This document shows, in pieces, positions 8,331 to 16,310 of a stretch of 64,000 nt of DNA. The first letter of the stretch is position 1. Every line of letters starts with the position of its first letter. The position numbers were made by a program, and so were the translations under genes. Source of the DNA: Paenarthrobacter histidinolovorans (GTDB taxonomy: Bacteria > Actinomycetota > Actinomycetes > Actinomycetales > Micrococcaceae); NCBI RefSeq assembly GCF_014647595.1, contig NZ_BMPM01000001.1, positions 434,001 to 498,000 on the forward strand. Direction: 5' to 3'. Under the pieces are notes generated by a model. The model was not told the origin of the DNA, did not search any database, and was given only the letters and a program-made list of their open reading frames with translations.

Positions 8331-8846
8331 TTGAACACCCTCGACCCCATGGACCTGCGGATCCTCCTGGAACTCATCAAGGATCCGCGCATCCAGATCG
8401 CCGAACTAAGTGACGGGCTGGGCATCGCGAGGAACACCGCCCAAAGCCGACTGAAACGCCTGCTCCGTACGGGCGTCCTTCAGGCCGCGGGACGGGAGGT
8501 CGACCTGGAGAAGGTGGGATACGACGTCGTCGCTTTCGTCACGATCGAGGTCACCCACCGCGAACTCGACGGCGTTATCGGCGCCTTGCGCCTCATCCCC
8601 CAGGTCCTGGAAGTGCATGAAATCTCCGGGCGGGGTGATCTGTGGTGCCGGGTGGTGGCAACCGATACCCACAACCTGCAGTCCGCGCTGCGTTCCGTCC
8701 TCCGGACAAAAGGAGTGATCAGGACAGAAACGGTGCTGGCGCTTCACACGCACATCCCATACCGGACGGAACCGCTCATCGGCCGGATGGCCTCAGCACC
8801 AACACGCAGCAGGAACGAGAACCAGAGCCCGGGCGCAGAAGCCTGA
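8331..8846 (+). CDS. Lrp/AsnC family transcriptional regulator
   Basis: A regulator of about 171 residues with an AsnC-type helix-turn-helix (LDPMDLRILLELIKDPRIQIAELSDGLGIARNTAQSRL) and a C-terminal RAM domain (residues about 65-140). I place the start at TTG 8331 because TGGAG lies seven bases before it; a GTG at 8313 is an in-frame alternative with no ribosome site. It is transcribed divergently from the MFS gene, so it is the better candidate for that gene's regulator. The C-terminal tail is polar and probably unstructured. It is not a close copy of the Lrp gene at 6392. Confidence 0.82.
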   Translation: MNTLDPMDLRILLELIKDPRIQIAELSDGLGIARNTAQSRLKRLLRTGVLQAAGREVDLEKVGYDVVAFVTIEVTHRELDGVIGALRLIPQVLEVHEISGRGDLWCRVVATDTHNLQSALRSVLRTKGVIRTETVLALHTHIPYRTEPLIGRMASAPTRSRNENQSPGAEA

Positions 8847-8865
8847 ACGAACTAGGATCTTAGGC

Positions 8866-9291
8866 ATGGATTGGCTCTCACATATCTCCCAGATCAACTG
8901 GCTCGCCGTTCTCCTGGCCTTCGTTTCAAGCATGGTGATCGGCTTTGTCTGGTACATGCCGGCAGTTCTTGGACGCAGGTGGATGCAAGCCATTGGCAAG
9001 ACAGAGGACGATCTGAAGAACATTGACGGCGGGGCCGGCATCTGGGTACCCATGATGCTCGCAGCAGCAGTAACCAGCATTCTCCTGGCCATCCTGCTCA
9101 GCGCGCTTGGCATCAACACTTTCTGGGCAGCCGGCGTTTTCGCTTTGATCCTCGCCGTGGTCTTCCGTGCCGGGGGCCACGTGATCCACAACGGATTTGC
9201 GGGACGCCCGTCGGCCGTAACCGTCATCGATTCAGGCCACGACATCATTGCCATGACCGTCGCGGGCGCCATCATCGGGGCCATGCAGTAG
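8866..9291 (+). CDS. DUF1761 family membrane protein
   Basis: A 141-residue protein with four hydrophobic segments. It begins with INWLAVLLAFVSSMVIGFVWYMPAVLG, which matches the family pattern of a first helix followed by a W-Y-P-x-x-G-x-x-W motif (here W-Y-M-P-A-V-L-G-R-R-W). The family has no known biochemical role. It starts 19 bases after the Lrp gene and ends 10 bases before corA, so it may be transcribed with corA. Confidence 0.75.
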   Translation: MDWLSHISQINWLAVLLAFVSSMVIGFVWYMPAVLGRRWMQAIGKTEDDLKNIDGGAGIWVPMMLAAAVTSILLAILLSALGINTFWAAGVFALILAVVFRAGGHVIHNGFAGRPSAVTVIDSGHDIIAMTVAGAIIGAMQ

Positions 9292-9301
9292 CGTTCAACC
9301 T

Positions 9302-10297
9302 GTGACCATTATCGACAACGCCGTGTACGTGGACGGCGTCCGCACAGCAACCCCGCACAGCCTCGAGCAGACCTTCGAAACCCTCGCAAAACATGGCGGC
9401 ATGGCCTGGATTGGCCTCTACCGCCCCACGCAGGAAGAAATGGCCGCTGTGGCCCGGGAGTTCGGACTTCACCGGCTCGCGGTTGAGGACGCTGTTTCCG
9501 CACACCAGCGGCCCAAGATTGAACGCTACGACAGCAATCTCTTCACGGTGCTGAGGCCGGCCAGATACCTGGATGACACCGAATCCGTGGAGTTCGGGGA
9601 ACTGCACATCTTCACCGGCGCCAACTTTGTGGTGACCATCCGGCACGCTGAAACCGGTGGAGTTGCCCGGGTCCGCCACCGCTTGGAAGAACGGCCTGAC
9701 CTGCTCTGCCACGGGCCCGAAGCAGTGCTGTACGCGCTCCTTGACCAAGTGGTTGATGACTACGCGCCCGTGGTCGCCGGCCTGGAAAACGACATCGACG
9801 AGATCGAGGACCAGCTTTTCAGCGGCGACAGCGCCGTATCGCGAAGGATTTATGAGCTCGCCCGCGAAGTGATCCAGTTCCAGCGGGCCATCCAGCCACT
9901 CCCGGACATCATGTCCCTCCTGGAGCGGGGCTTCGAAAAGTATGGCGTGGACATAGAGCTCCAACGCTCCCTGCGGGATGTTGAAGACCACGTTCAGCGC
10001 GTTATTTCCCGGGTGAACTCCTTCAGGGACCTGCTGCAGAACGCCCTCACTCTGGACGGCACGCTCACTGCCAACCGGCAGAACGAGGCCAGCGCCGCAC
10101 AAAACGAGCAAGTCAAGAAAATCTCCTCCTGGGCTGCCATCCTCTTCGCACCATCGTTCGTGGCGGGCATCTACGGAATGAACTTCGACAACATGCCCGA
10201 ACTCCACTGGGACTTTGGCTACCCCATGGCCTTGGGCCTCATGGTGGGCGCGGCGCTGCTGATGTACCTCATCTTCAAACGCAAAGGGTGGCTGTGA
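9302..10297 (+). CDS. corA: CorA-type magnesium/cobalt transporter
   Basis: A 331-residue CorA family channel. It has a large soluble N-terminal alpha/beta domain, a long coiled-coil-forming stretch (about residues 150-270), and two C-terminal helices. The first helix ends in the invariant YGMN motif, followed by the periplasmic loop FDNMPE; this loop and motif form the selectivity filter of the pentamer for hydrated Mg2+. The protein ends in the basic KRKGWL tail expected on the cytoplasmic side. Start is GTG 9302. The stop overlaps the start of zapE in a GTGA arrangement. Confidence 0.92.
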   Translation: MTIIDNAVYVDGVRTATPHSLEQTFETLAKHGGMAWIGLYRPTQEEMAAVAREFGLHRLAVEDAVSAHQRPKIERYDSNLFTVLRPARYLDDTESVEFGELHIFTGANFVVTIRHAETGGVARVRHRLEERPDLLCHGPEAVLYALLDQVVDDYAPVVAGLENDIDEIEDQLFSGDSAVSRRIYELAREVIQFQRAIQPLPDIMSLLERGFEKYGVDIELQRSLRDVEDHVQRVISRVNSFRDLLQNALTLDGTLTANRQNEASAAQNEQVKKISSWAAILFAPSFVAGIYGMNFDNMPELHWDFGYPMALGLMVGAALLMYLIFKRKGWL

Positions 10298-11445
10298 GGC
10301 CTCTGTTGAGGCCAACTCCACGAGCAACCCGGGACATCGCCCAAAAATTGCTTGAAGGAATAAACATCGACGCCGGACAGTCCGGCTTTGCGCTCGAAGA
10401 CAGCCAGCAGCGGGCAGCTGTACGGCTGGCGGCCATGGGCGCGGAGGTGACGGTCCGGCGTCGGACCCTCTCCAGGAAAGCGCCTCGAAGCCTGTACCTC
10501 CACGGACCTGTGGGGCGCGGAAAGACCTGGGTGATGGACAGCTTCTTCGCTCAGTTGGACGTGCGGAAACGGCGGGTCCACTTCCACGACTTCTTCCGCA
10601 GCCTCCACGCCGGAACCCACGGTTCCAATGCGGGCAGTTCGACGGCCATCCAACAGTCCGTGGACTCTCTGCTGGATGACATTGACGTGCTCTTCTTTGA
10701 CGAATTCCACGTTCACGACGTCGGTGACGGCATGTTCATTGCGCGCCTGCTGCGCACCGCCGCGCAGCGACGCATCCCCTTGGCGGTCACGTCCAATTAC
10801 GCGCCGGACGAACTCCTGCCCAACCCCCTCTGGCACGACCATTTCCTGCCCACCATTGAGGCCATCAAGGAGATGATGGACATTGTGAAGATCGACGGTT
10901 CGTCCGACTTCCGGCGTTTCCCGGCATCGGGGTCCACACCGCCGCAAGGGTCCGAGTCATTCAAGGCTGGACAGATCATCACACCCGGTACGCCCCGGCA
11001 GCTGGGCCGGCTGGGCCTGTTCATTCCGTCAGAGGTCCAGAGCCGGGTGCTGACCCCTACTACCCAACCAATCGTGGTCAAGAACTCTGATCCCGAGCTC
11101 CTTTGGGTCGGCTTCCAGGAGTTGTGCGGCGGGTTGACCTCCACCTCCGACTATCTGGCCCTGGCGGAAACATTCACGACATGGGTGATCGACGGCGTCC
11201 CCTCACCTGCGGAAGCTGATGCAGCATCCGCTCCGGCCTGGCAAAGGTTCAGCAATGTGGTGGACGTGCTGCACGATCAGGACATTACGTTGTTCCTGGT
11301 CGGCCCAGGCCCGCTGGACTGGGACTTGGATGCCGACCGCAGCGGCCTTCCGGTGGACTTCGCCCGCATCGCGAGCCGTCTGTCCTTGCTCGGCCGGTCC
11401 CACGGGGACGACGACGATGCACGCGAAGAGGCCGCCGGAAGCTGA
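10294..11445 (+). CDS. zapE: AFG1-family ATPase, cell division protein ZapE
   Basis: A 383-residue P-loop ATPase. Walker A is GPVGRGKT (about residues 71-78) and Walker B is DVLFFDEFHV (about 131-140), followed by sensor-like TSNYAPDELL and the family-specific GLQRxxFLPxI equivalent PLWHDHFLPTIEAIK. ZapE binds FtsZ in proteobacteria and the mitochondrial homologue AFG1 helps protein quality control; the actinobacterial role is less studied. I choose GTG 10294, which overlaps the corA stop by four bases (GTGA) and has AAAGGG upstream; GTG 10288 is an alternative. Translation is probably coupled to corA. Confidence 0.85.
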   Translation: MRPLLRPTPRATRDIAQKLLEGINIDAGQSGFALEDSQQRAAVRLAAMGAEVTVRRRTLSRKAPRSLYLHGPVGRGKTWVMDSFFAQLDVRKRRVHFHDFFRSLHAGTHGSNAGSSTAIQQSVDSLLDDIDVLFFDEFHVHDVGDGMFIARLLRTAAQRRIPLAVTSNYAPDELLPNPLWHDHFLPTIEAIKEMMDIVKIDGSSDFRRFPASGSTPPQGSESFKAGQIITPGTPRQLGRLGLFIPSEVQSRVLTPTTQPIVVKNSDPELLWVGFQELCGGLTSTSDYLALAETFTTWVIDGVPSPAEADAASAPAWQRFSNVVDVLHDQDITLFLVGPGPLDWDLDADRSGLPVDFARIASRLSLLGRSHGDDDDAREEAAGS

Positions 11446-11496
11446 GCTTCCTGCGACCTCTTCGTCAGACGTATCGCATCGAGGCGTTTCCGGCTC

Positions 11497-12027
11497 CTAA
11501 AGGACGCCACCGGCGGCGGAGGGCGCGCTGGCATCGTGACCGCCGTCGCCCACTGCCTCGCGGGCGACGTAGTTCTCAATGTCGAAGAGATTCTCAGCGC
11601 GTTCGGTGATGTTGAGCAGCGTAGTCATCGATGCGACCTCTTCAACCTGCTCCTTGAGGAACCACAACATGAACTGCTCACCCAGGGCGTCACCTTCGGC
11701 ACGGGCAGCACGGAACATTTCCTCAATGTTGCGGGTGACTTCCCTTTCCTGTTCCAAGGCAAGGGCGATGGGTTCCTTGGCGTTGGTGAAGTTGTTCCGC
11801 ACAGGGGCAACTCCCGGGATTTCCACGTGGACGTTACGGTCCAGCATGTATTGCACCATCATCATGGCGTGATTGCGTTCTTCCAGGGACTGGCGGTAGA
11901 AATGCCGGGCAAGCTGTGGCAAATCCTCACCGTCAAAGTACACAGCCACGGCGATGTACTGCTGGGAAGCTGCAAACTCATTGGCAACCTGGGCGGACAA
12001 CAGTTCATTGAAAGTCTTCTTAGCCAT
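11497..12027 (-). CDS. Ferritin
   Basis: A 176-residue ferritin. All expected ferroxidase ligands are present: Glu17, Glu50 and His53 (EERNH), Glu94, Gln127 and Glu130. It should form a 24-subunit shell that oxidises and stores iron in the cytoplasm. It lacks the haem-binding Met52-type feature of bacterioferritin, so non-haem ferritin is the better name. The last 15 residues are Gly/Ala-rich and probably disordered. ATG start at 12027. No iron-regulator box is evident in the short space to the crcB pair, which is transcribed in the same direction upstream. Confidence 0.92.
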   Translation of the reverse strand: MAKKTFNELLSAQVANEFAASQQYIAVAVYFDGEDLPQLARHFYRQSLEERNHAMMMVQYMLDRNVHVEIPGVAPVRNNFTNAKEPIALALEQEREVTRNIEEMFRAARAEGDALGEQFMLWFLKEQVEEVASMTTLLNITERAENLFDIENYVAREAVGDGGHDASAPSAAGGVL

Positions 12028-12080
12028 GGCTCGATCCTACAGCCGCGCGATTGCGTCCTTCATGGGCGCGCGCACACTGC

Positions 12081-12452
12081 CTACGGCAGGAGAAAACTGA
12101 GCCCGACACCGGCTGCGGCGGCCAGGACACAGGCGGCCATGGACCCCACGCCGTTGATCAGGGCCAGCCCCGTCCTGCCGCTCTGGATAAGCCGGATGGT
12201 CTCCAGGCTGGCCGTGCTGAACGTTGTATAACCGCCCAGGAAACCGGTGCCCAGGACCAGATACAGGGACCCGGACGCCGCGCCGCGCATCATCAACCCG
12301 GCCAGGAAGCCAAGCACCAACGAGCCGGAAACGTTGATCAGGATTGTGCCCCACGGGAGCGCGGTCTTCAGCCTGGCGCGAATGAGGCCATCCACCAGGA
12401 ATCTGGCAGCAGCACCGACTCCTCCGGCCACACCAAGCAGGAGGACCGTCAT
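12081..12452 (-). CDS. crcB: Fluoride channel subunit CrcB/FluC (second of a pair)
   Basis: A 123-residue four-helix membrane protein. It has the family's INVSGSLVLGFL segment (Asn and Gly lining the pore) and the GTGFLGGYTTFST motif in helix 3, whose Phe/Thr residues coordinate fluoride and the central Na+. Fluc channels are dual-topology dimers that let fluoride leave the cytoplasm. The start ATG at 12452 overlaps the stop of the upstream crcB copy by four bases (ATGA), so the two are translationally coupled and may form a heterodimer. Confidence 0.88.
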   Translation of the reverse strand: MTVLLLGVAGGVGAAARFLVDGLIRARLKTALPWGTILINVSGSLVLGFLAGLMMRGAASGSLYLVLGTGFLGGYTTFSTASLETIRLIQSGRTGLALINGVGSMAACVLAAAAGVGLSFLLP

Positions 12453-12892
12453 GAGCGGGCGCCTGCGGTCAGCCTGTGATGCCAGGCGCCGAGCCATATG
12501 CCCGCAGTCGTGGCGGCGGCCCCACCCAGGAGGCTTGCCGTGAGGTAGCCGGCAGCTGCGGGAGCCGCATCAGCGGCCAGCAGGTGGACGGCGTCCACCG
12601 CCAGAGTGCTGTAGGTGGTGTAGGCGCCCAAGAACCCCGTTCCCAGCGCAAGCCGCAAGACCCGCCGGCTTCCGACGTCGGGACCCCTGCGGGAGAGCCC
12701 CTCCAGAAGGGCGCCAAGAGCCAAAGCCCCGGAAAGATTGATGATCAGGGTGGGCAGGGGCCAAGCTCCGGGCGCCGGGATCACGGTTCCCAGGCCATAG
12801 CGTGTCAGTGCACCCAGCACCCCTCCCGCGGCGACGATTCCCATGAACCCCCAATGCAGGTGGACAGGGCGTTTGGCTCTATTCCTCGTCAT
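12449..12892 (-). CDS. crcB: Fluoride channel subunit CrcB/FluC (first of a pair)
   Basis: A 147-residue paralogue of the following gene. It has LIINLSGALALGALL and GTGFLGAYTTYST in place of the corresponding motifs, so one position of the polar track is Tyr-Ser-Thr rather than Phe-Ser-Thr. The N-terminus begins with basic residues before helix 1. It overlaps the upstream universal stress gene by 14 bases and the downstream crcB by four. In Gram-positive bacteria such adjacent pairs often encode fixed-orientation heterodimers; that this pair does so is inference. Confidence 0.86.
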   Translation of the reverse strand: MTRNRAKRPVHLHWGFMGIVAAGGVLGALTRYGLGTVIPAPGAWPLPTLIINLSGALALGALLEGLSRRGPDVGSRRVLRLALGTGFLGAYTTYSTLAVDAVHLLAADAAPAAAGYLTASLLGGAAATTAGIWLGAWHHRLTAGARS

Positions 12893-13403
12893 CGTAGTCC
12901 GGGACCCGCGGGTTCACTGGCACCACCAGCACAGGGCGATTCTGCCGGTGTGACAGATGGCGGGCAACGGAACCGGCGGTTGCGTCTTTAAGTGCCGCGG
13001 TCAGGTGGTGTTCGCGCGTACCCACCACAATCATGGACGCTCCAATGTCCTCGGCCTCCCGGGCGAGCGCCTTGGCAGGCTCGCCCGCCAGCGGTGCGAC
13101 CGACCATTGGATATCAAGTCCGGCCAGTTGACCGGCGATGGTGGTCTTCAGGGCTTCGACGGCGTTAGGGGCATCGCCGTCCACCCCGTCGGGATCAATC
13201 GGTGCCGCCGGTCCTCCCGTGGTTCCGTCCACGGGATAGACAGTGACATCGGCGTAGGCGAACACCAGCGGAAGGCCTGCGCCGGCAGCCACCAAGGCCG
13301 CTTGCTCCACAACCGACGGATGCTGCCCAGGCATGACGCCTGCCAGGATGGGCCCGTTCAGGCCGCCGGATGCCTCGCGACGACGGGCGGGGGTCTCAGT
13401 CAC
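12879..13403 (-). CDS. Universal stress protein family protein
   Basis: A 174-residue UspA-fold protein. Strand 1 (GPILAGVMPGQHPSVVEQAALVAA) and the C-terminal ATP-loop-like segment IVVGTREHHLTAALKDATAGSVARHLSHRQNRPVLVVP follow the Usp pattern. The loop normally reads G-x2-G-x9-G-S; here the first glycine is present (VVGT), the second appears replaced by His, and the GS is kept, so ATP binding is uncertain. It is first in a run with the two crcB genes, overlapping the next gene by 14 bases. The C-terminal tail is acidic (YDDEE). Confidence 0.72.
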   Translation of the reverse strand: MTETPARRREASGGLNGPILAGVMPGQHPSVVEQAALVAAGAGLPLVFAYADVTVYPVDGTTGGPAAPIDPDGVDGDAPNAVEALKTTIAGQLAGLDIQWSVAPLAGEPAKALAREAEDIGASMIVVGTREHHLTAALKDATAGSVARHLSHRQNRPVLVVPVNPRVPDYDDEE

Positions 13404-13442
13404 AGGGTAATTCTACGGCGCAGCAGCTCAGGGTCGTGGCCC

Positions 13443-15155
13443 TCACCGACTGTGTCGGCGCCCCGTCAGCAGGGCACCCAGCAACGGGATCAGTGACGAA
13501 AACATGAGCACACTGCCAAGCAGTACATCCCCTCCCCGGACCACGGAACCGGCTATGAGCAGCGCACCGAACATCACAGCGGCCACCCCGTAACGGACCA
13601 GGCGGATGATCCGCGCCAGCTGGCGTTCCAGCTTGCGGTTCGAGACCTGCAGGGAACCGTCCTCCACCCGGGTAACCAGGTTGTCCAGCCGTTTCGGCAG
13701 GCGCAAGGCCAGCGTTGCTGCATCAACGGCCTGGGCCGCAATGTCATTTACCAGGTTGCCGCGTTCATCGCGCAGGAGCTGTGCCGCGTAGGGCTCAACC
13801 GAGTCCCACAAGTTGAACCGGGCATCCAAGGAACTGCAAACCCCCGAGGTGAGGGACATCGCGCGGACAATGAGCAGAAAGTTCTCGGGTAACTGAAACG
13901 GCAACGAGCGGATGACGCTTCCGAATTCTGCCCCGAACTCCCGGAACTCCCGCGGGTCCACGTCACGCAGCTCAGCAAAGCCCATGCCGCCAAAGCGGGC
14001 AAAGAGCTGCGTCATGGCCCGCTCCAGTTCTCCCGTATCAGCAGAGGGCATCAGCACGCCGACATCGCTGATGGCATTCACCAACCCTTTACCGTCCCGT
14101 GAGGCCGCCGCTATCAGGAGCTTCCGAAGGCCGGTCCGTGTTTTCGCTGGAACTTCGCCCATCATGCCGAAATCTATGAAGGTTAGCTTCCAGGGGTGTT
14201 CCGGGGCGCCGGTATTCGGGGTGACGAAGATGTTTCCGGGGTGTGGGTCTGCGTGGAAGAAGCCATTCGTGAACAGTTGGTCAAACATCACTGAAGCGAA
14301 AACGGGTGCGACAGTCGCAGGATCAATACCCGCCAACCGCAGCGCCTCCGCATCCATGATCTTAATGGCGGTCACATCTTCAAGCGTCAGCACACGGCGG
14401 GTGGTCCGCTCCCACACCACTCCCGGCACAGTCACCCGGAGGTCATGGGCGAAGTCTGCCGCGAACCGCTCCGAATTCGCGGCCTCGTTCAGGTAGTCAA
14501 TCTCCTCCAGGCTGGTCTGTGCGAATTCCTTGATCAGCGCGGGAACATCGGCGCGGTCTGACACAATGCGGATCCGGCTGAGCCACCCTCCTACCCTGCG
14601 CAGGGCAGCCAGATCGATATCGACGATGGTCTGTATCCCGGGCCGCTGGACTTTGAACACCACGCTGCTCAGGCCAGTGTCCTCTGCGTTGCCTGCCAGA
14701 AGCTTGGCACGGTGGGCCTGTCCCAGCGAGGCCGCCGCAATGGGCACCTCCTCAACGGAGGCAAACACCGACTCCAAGGGGGCGCCCAGTTCTGACTCCG
14801 CAAGTTGGCGGATAGCTGGAAACGGGACAGGCGGCACTTCGTCCTGGAGGCCCTCCAACTCGGCGGTGATCTCCGGCGGCAGGACGTCAAGCCTCGAGGA
14901 CATGAACTGTCCCACCTTGATCATCAGTCCGCCAAGTTCCACCGCTAGTTGGTGGAACCGTTGGGCGAAACGCCGCATTCGGCGGGCACGATTGCGGTCA
15001 GTCAGCCGGCGCAGGCCCAACCTTGGCAGGAATAGCTCGAACCACCACGTCACCGCAAGATGCCAGGCGGCAAACCGCAGGATGCGACGGTAACGGGCAC
15101 TTGCACTCACAGCGCCCGGGACGTGCTCTGCCTGATCCGGTCGAACCGACGTCAC
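13443..15155 (-). CDS. ABC1/UbiB family atypical kinase
   Basis: A 570-residue protein of the UbiB/ADCK group. The KxGQ motif is MIKVGQFMSSR (about residue 80), the Ala-rich loop is AAASLGQAHRAKL, the ion-pair Lys sits in VFKVQRPG, the catalytic loop is FHADPHPGN, and the metal-binding DFG is FIDFGMMG. Two hydrophobic segments close the C-terminus. Family members support isoprenoid quinone synthesis through an ATPase-like activity. Actinobacteria use menaquinone, so the partner pathway here is uncertain. The PadR gene lies immediately upstream with a 4-base gap, suggesting a two-gene operon. Confidence 0.85.
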   Translation of the reverse strand: MTSVRPDQAEHVPGAVSASARYRRILRFAAWHLAVTWWFELFLPRLGLRRLTDRNRARRMRRFAQRFHQLAVELGGLMIKVGQFMSSRLDVLPPEITAELEGLQDEVPPVPFPAIRQLAESELGAPLESVFASVEEVPIAAASLGQAHRAKLLAGNAEDTGLSSVVFKVQRPGIQTIVDIDLAALRRVGGWLSRIRIVSDRADVPALIKEFAQTSLEEIDYLNEAANSERFAADFAHDLRVTVPGVVWERTTRRVLTLEDVTAIKIMDAEALRLAGIDPATVAPVFASVMFDQLFTNGFFHADPHPGNIFVTPNTGAPEHPWKLTFIDFGMMGEVPAKTRTGLRKLLIAAASRDGKGLVNAISDVGVLMPSADTGELERAMTQLFARFGGMGFAELRDVDPREFREFGAEFGSVIRSLPFQLPENFLLIVRAMSLTSGVCSSLDARFNLWDSVEPYAAQLLRDERGNLVNDIAAQAVDAATLALRLPKRLDNLVTRVEDGSLQVSNRKLERQLARIIRLVRYGVAAVMFGALLIAGSVVRGGDVLLGSVLMFSSLIPLLGALLTGRRHSR

Positions 15156-15159
15156 CCGT

Positions 15160-15711
15160 TCAGTCCTGGGCGAGGATCGAGTACAGACGGCGGCGTGCCT
15201 CCTCGAGCACCGTCACCGCCTCCCGAACTTGCTGAGGCGTTCCCGTCCGGCCCACCTGCGCTGCGGCCTGGGCGAGCTCAACCCCGGCTTTGGGCAATGC
15301 GGCGAATCCAGGACCGGATGCAGCACCCACGGAGCCCCAGGGTGCCGCTGTTTCGGAGCTTGCCACATCTTCCCTGCCCGCTTCGGTCAGGGCGTAGATC
15401 TTGCGTCCGCTTGCTTCCTCCGAACTGACGAATCCCTCATCGGAGAGCAGCTGGAGTGTTGGGTAGACAGAACCGGCGCTGGGCTTCCAGCTACCGCCGC
15501 TGCGCTCCTCGATTTCCCGGATGATCTGGTAACCGTGCATGGGACGCTCTGCCAGAAGGGCCAAAATCGCCGTCCTTAACTCGCCCCGGCCGGCCCGGCC
15601 CCCGGATCGCTTCTCGAAGCGTGAGCGAAACTCCTCAACGGCCTGCCACATGCCGTCCAGGTTGTTGCCCATAAAGCCATTGGAAGGGAATGAATTGTGC
15701 ATCAAGCTCAC
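15160..15711 (-). CDS. PadR family transcriptional regulator
   Basis: A 183-residue regulator. The PadR winged helix spans about residues 40-120 (ILALLAERPMHGYQIIREIEERSGGSWKPSAGSVYPTLQLL), and the C-terminal half is a helical, Ala-rich region for dimerisation. The first 35 residues are Asn/Phe-rich with a basic segment and are not part of the domain. It probably represses itself and the downstream UbiB-type kinase gene, since repeated AACGATA sites lie just before its start. PadR proteins often respond to phenolics or drugs; the ligand is unknown here. Confidence 0.85.
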   Translation of the reverse strand: MSLMHNSFPSNGFMGNNLDGMWQAVEEFRSRFEKRSGGRAGRGELRTAILALLAERPMHGYQIIREIEERSGGSWKPSAGSVYPTLQLLSDEGFVSSEEASGRKIYALTEAGREDVASSETAAPWGSVGAASGPGFAALPKAGVELAQAAAQVGRTGTPQQVREAVTVLEEARRRLYSILAQD

Positions 15712-15725
15712 CTCTGAAAGTCACG

Positions 15726-15754
15726 AACGATACTGAACGATATAGTTAACGATA
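15726..15754. promoter_or_regulatory. Three AACGATA repeats, candidate PadR operator
   Basis: AACGATA occurs at 15726-15732, 15736-15742 and 15748-15754, the last two as ACGATATAG units with 12-base spacing and a GTTAAC centre between. The block is AT-rich and begins 15 bases upstream of the PadR start codon. PadR proteins commonly bind TA-rich repeats at their own promoters; binding here is inferred. Confidence 0.5.
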
Positions 15755-15783
15755 TAGGTGGAGTGCGAGCAAAACAATGGGCG

Positions 15784-16125
15784 TCAGCTGGCAGGATCGT
15801 ACTGGAACGCCCTGACCTCCTGCGCGCAGCGGCAAGCCGCCGCCATCCTGGCAGCCCATCCCAGAGCTGCATCGTAGGAAGGCAACTCGAGGATGGAATA
15901 ACCACCGTCGAGCTGCGTCGTCTGTGGGTACGTGCCCTCCCGAACCAAGCCACCGCCGTCGACCATGACCGGCGGGACGCTTTCATCGATACCCCCGCCG
16001 AACACCCACACTCCCGCGTCCTTGGCCTCCTGCACTACGGCATGTGCAGCGGAAGCCACTGCCGGGAGTTCGTCCGCCGGGATGTCCATGGCGGCACTGG
16101 GAAAAGAGATCAAATACTTGGTCAT
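15784..16125 (-). CDS. YCII/DGPF domain protein
   Basis: A 113-residue YCII-fold protein of the type often annotated as YciI-like or DGPF-domain, related to sigma-factor-associated PhnB/DGPF proteins. The core is KYLISFPSAAMDIPADELPA at the N-terminus, and GGYSILELPSYDAALGWAARMAAAC in the ferredoxin-like second half; the usual DGPF motif is replaced by DGGGL. No ECF sigma gene is adjacent. Start is ATG 16125 with AAGGAG eight bases upstream; an earlier in-frame ATG lacks a ribosome site. Function unknown. Confidence 0.7.
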   Translation of the reverse strand: MTKYLISFPSAAMDIPADELPAVASAAHAVVQEAKDAGVWVFGGGIDESVPPVMVDGGGLVREGTYPQTTQLDGGYSILELPSYDAALGWAARMAAACRCAQEVRAFQYDPAS

Positions 16126-16310
16126 CGCGGATGCTCCTTGGGGCACGGTCCGGTGGTCTGTTCATCCTTGCCGATCCGCCGGGTCCTGGTAAAGACCAGG
16201 ATGGGCCTCTGGAAGCGGGGCGGCAGCGGTCCTTCCAGGCAGGGCTGCTTTGCCCAAAAGCACTCGTGCCAATAGCGTTTACTGTGCCGAGGCCATGAAA
16301 GGGCAAAGAG

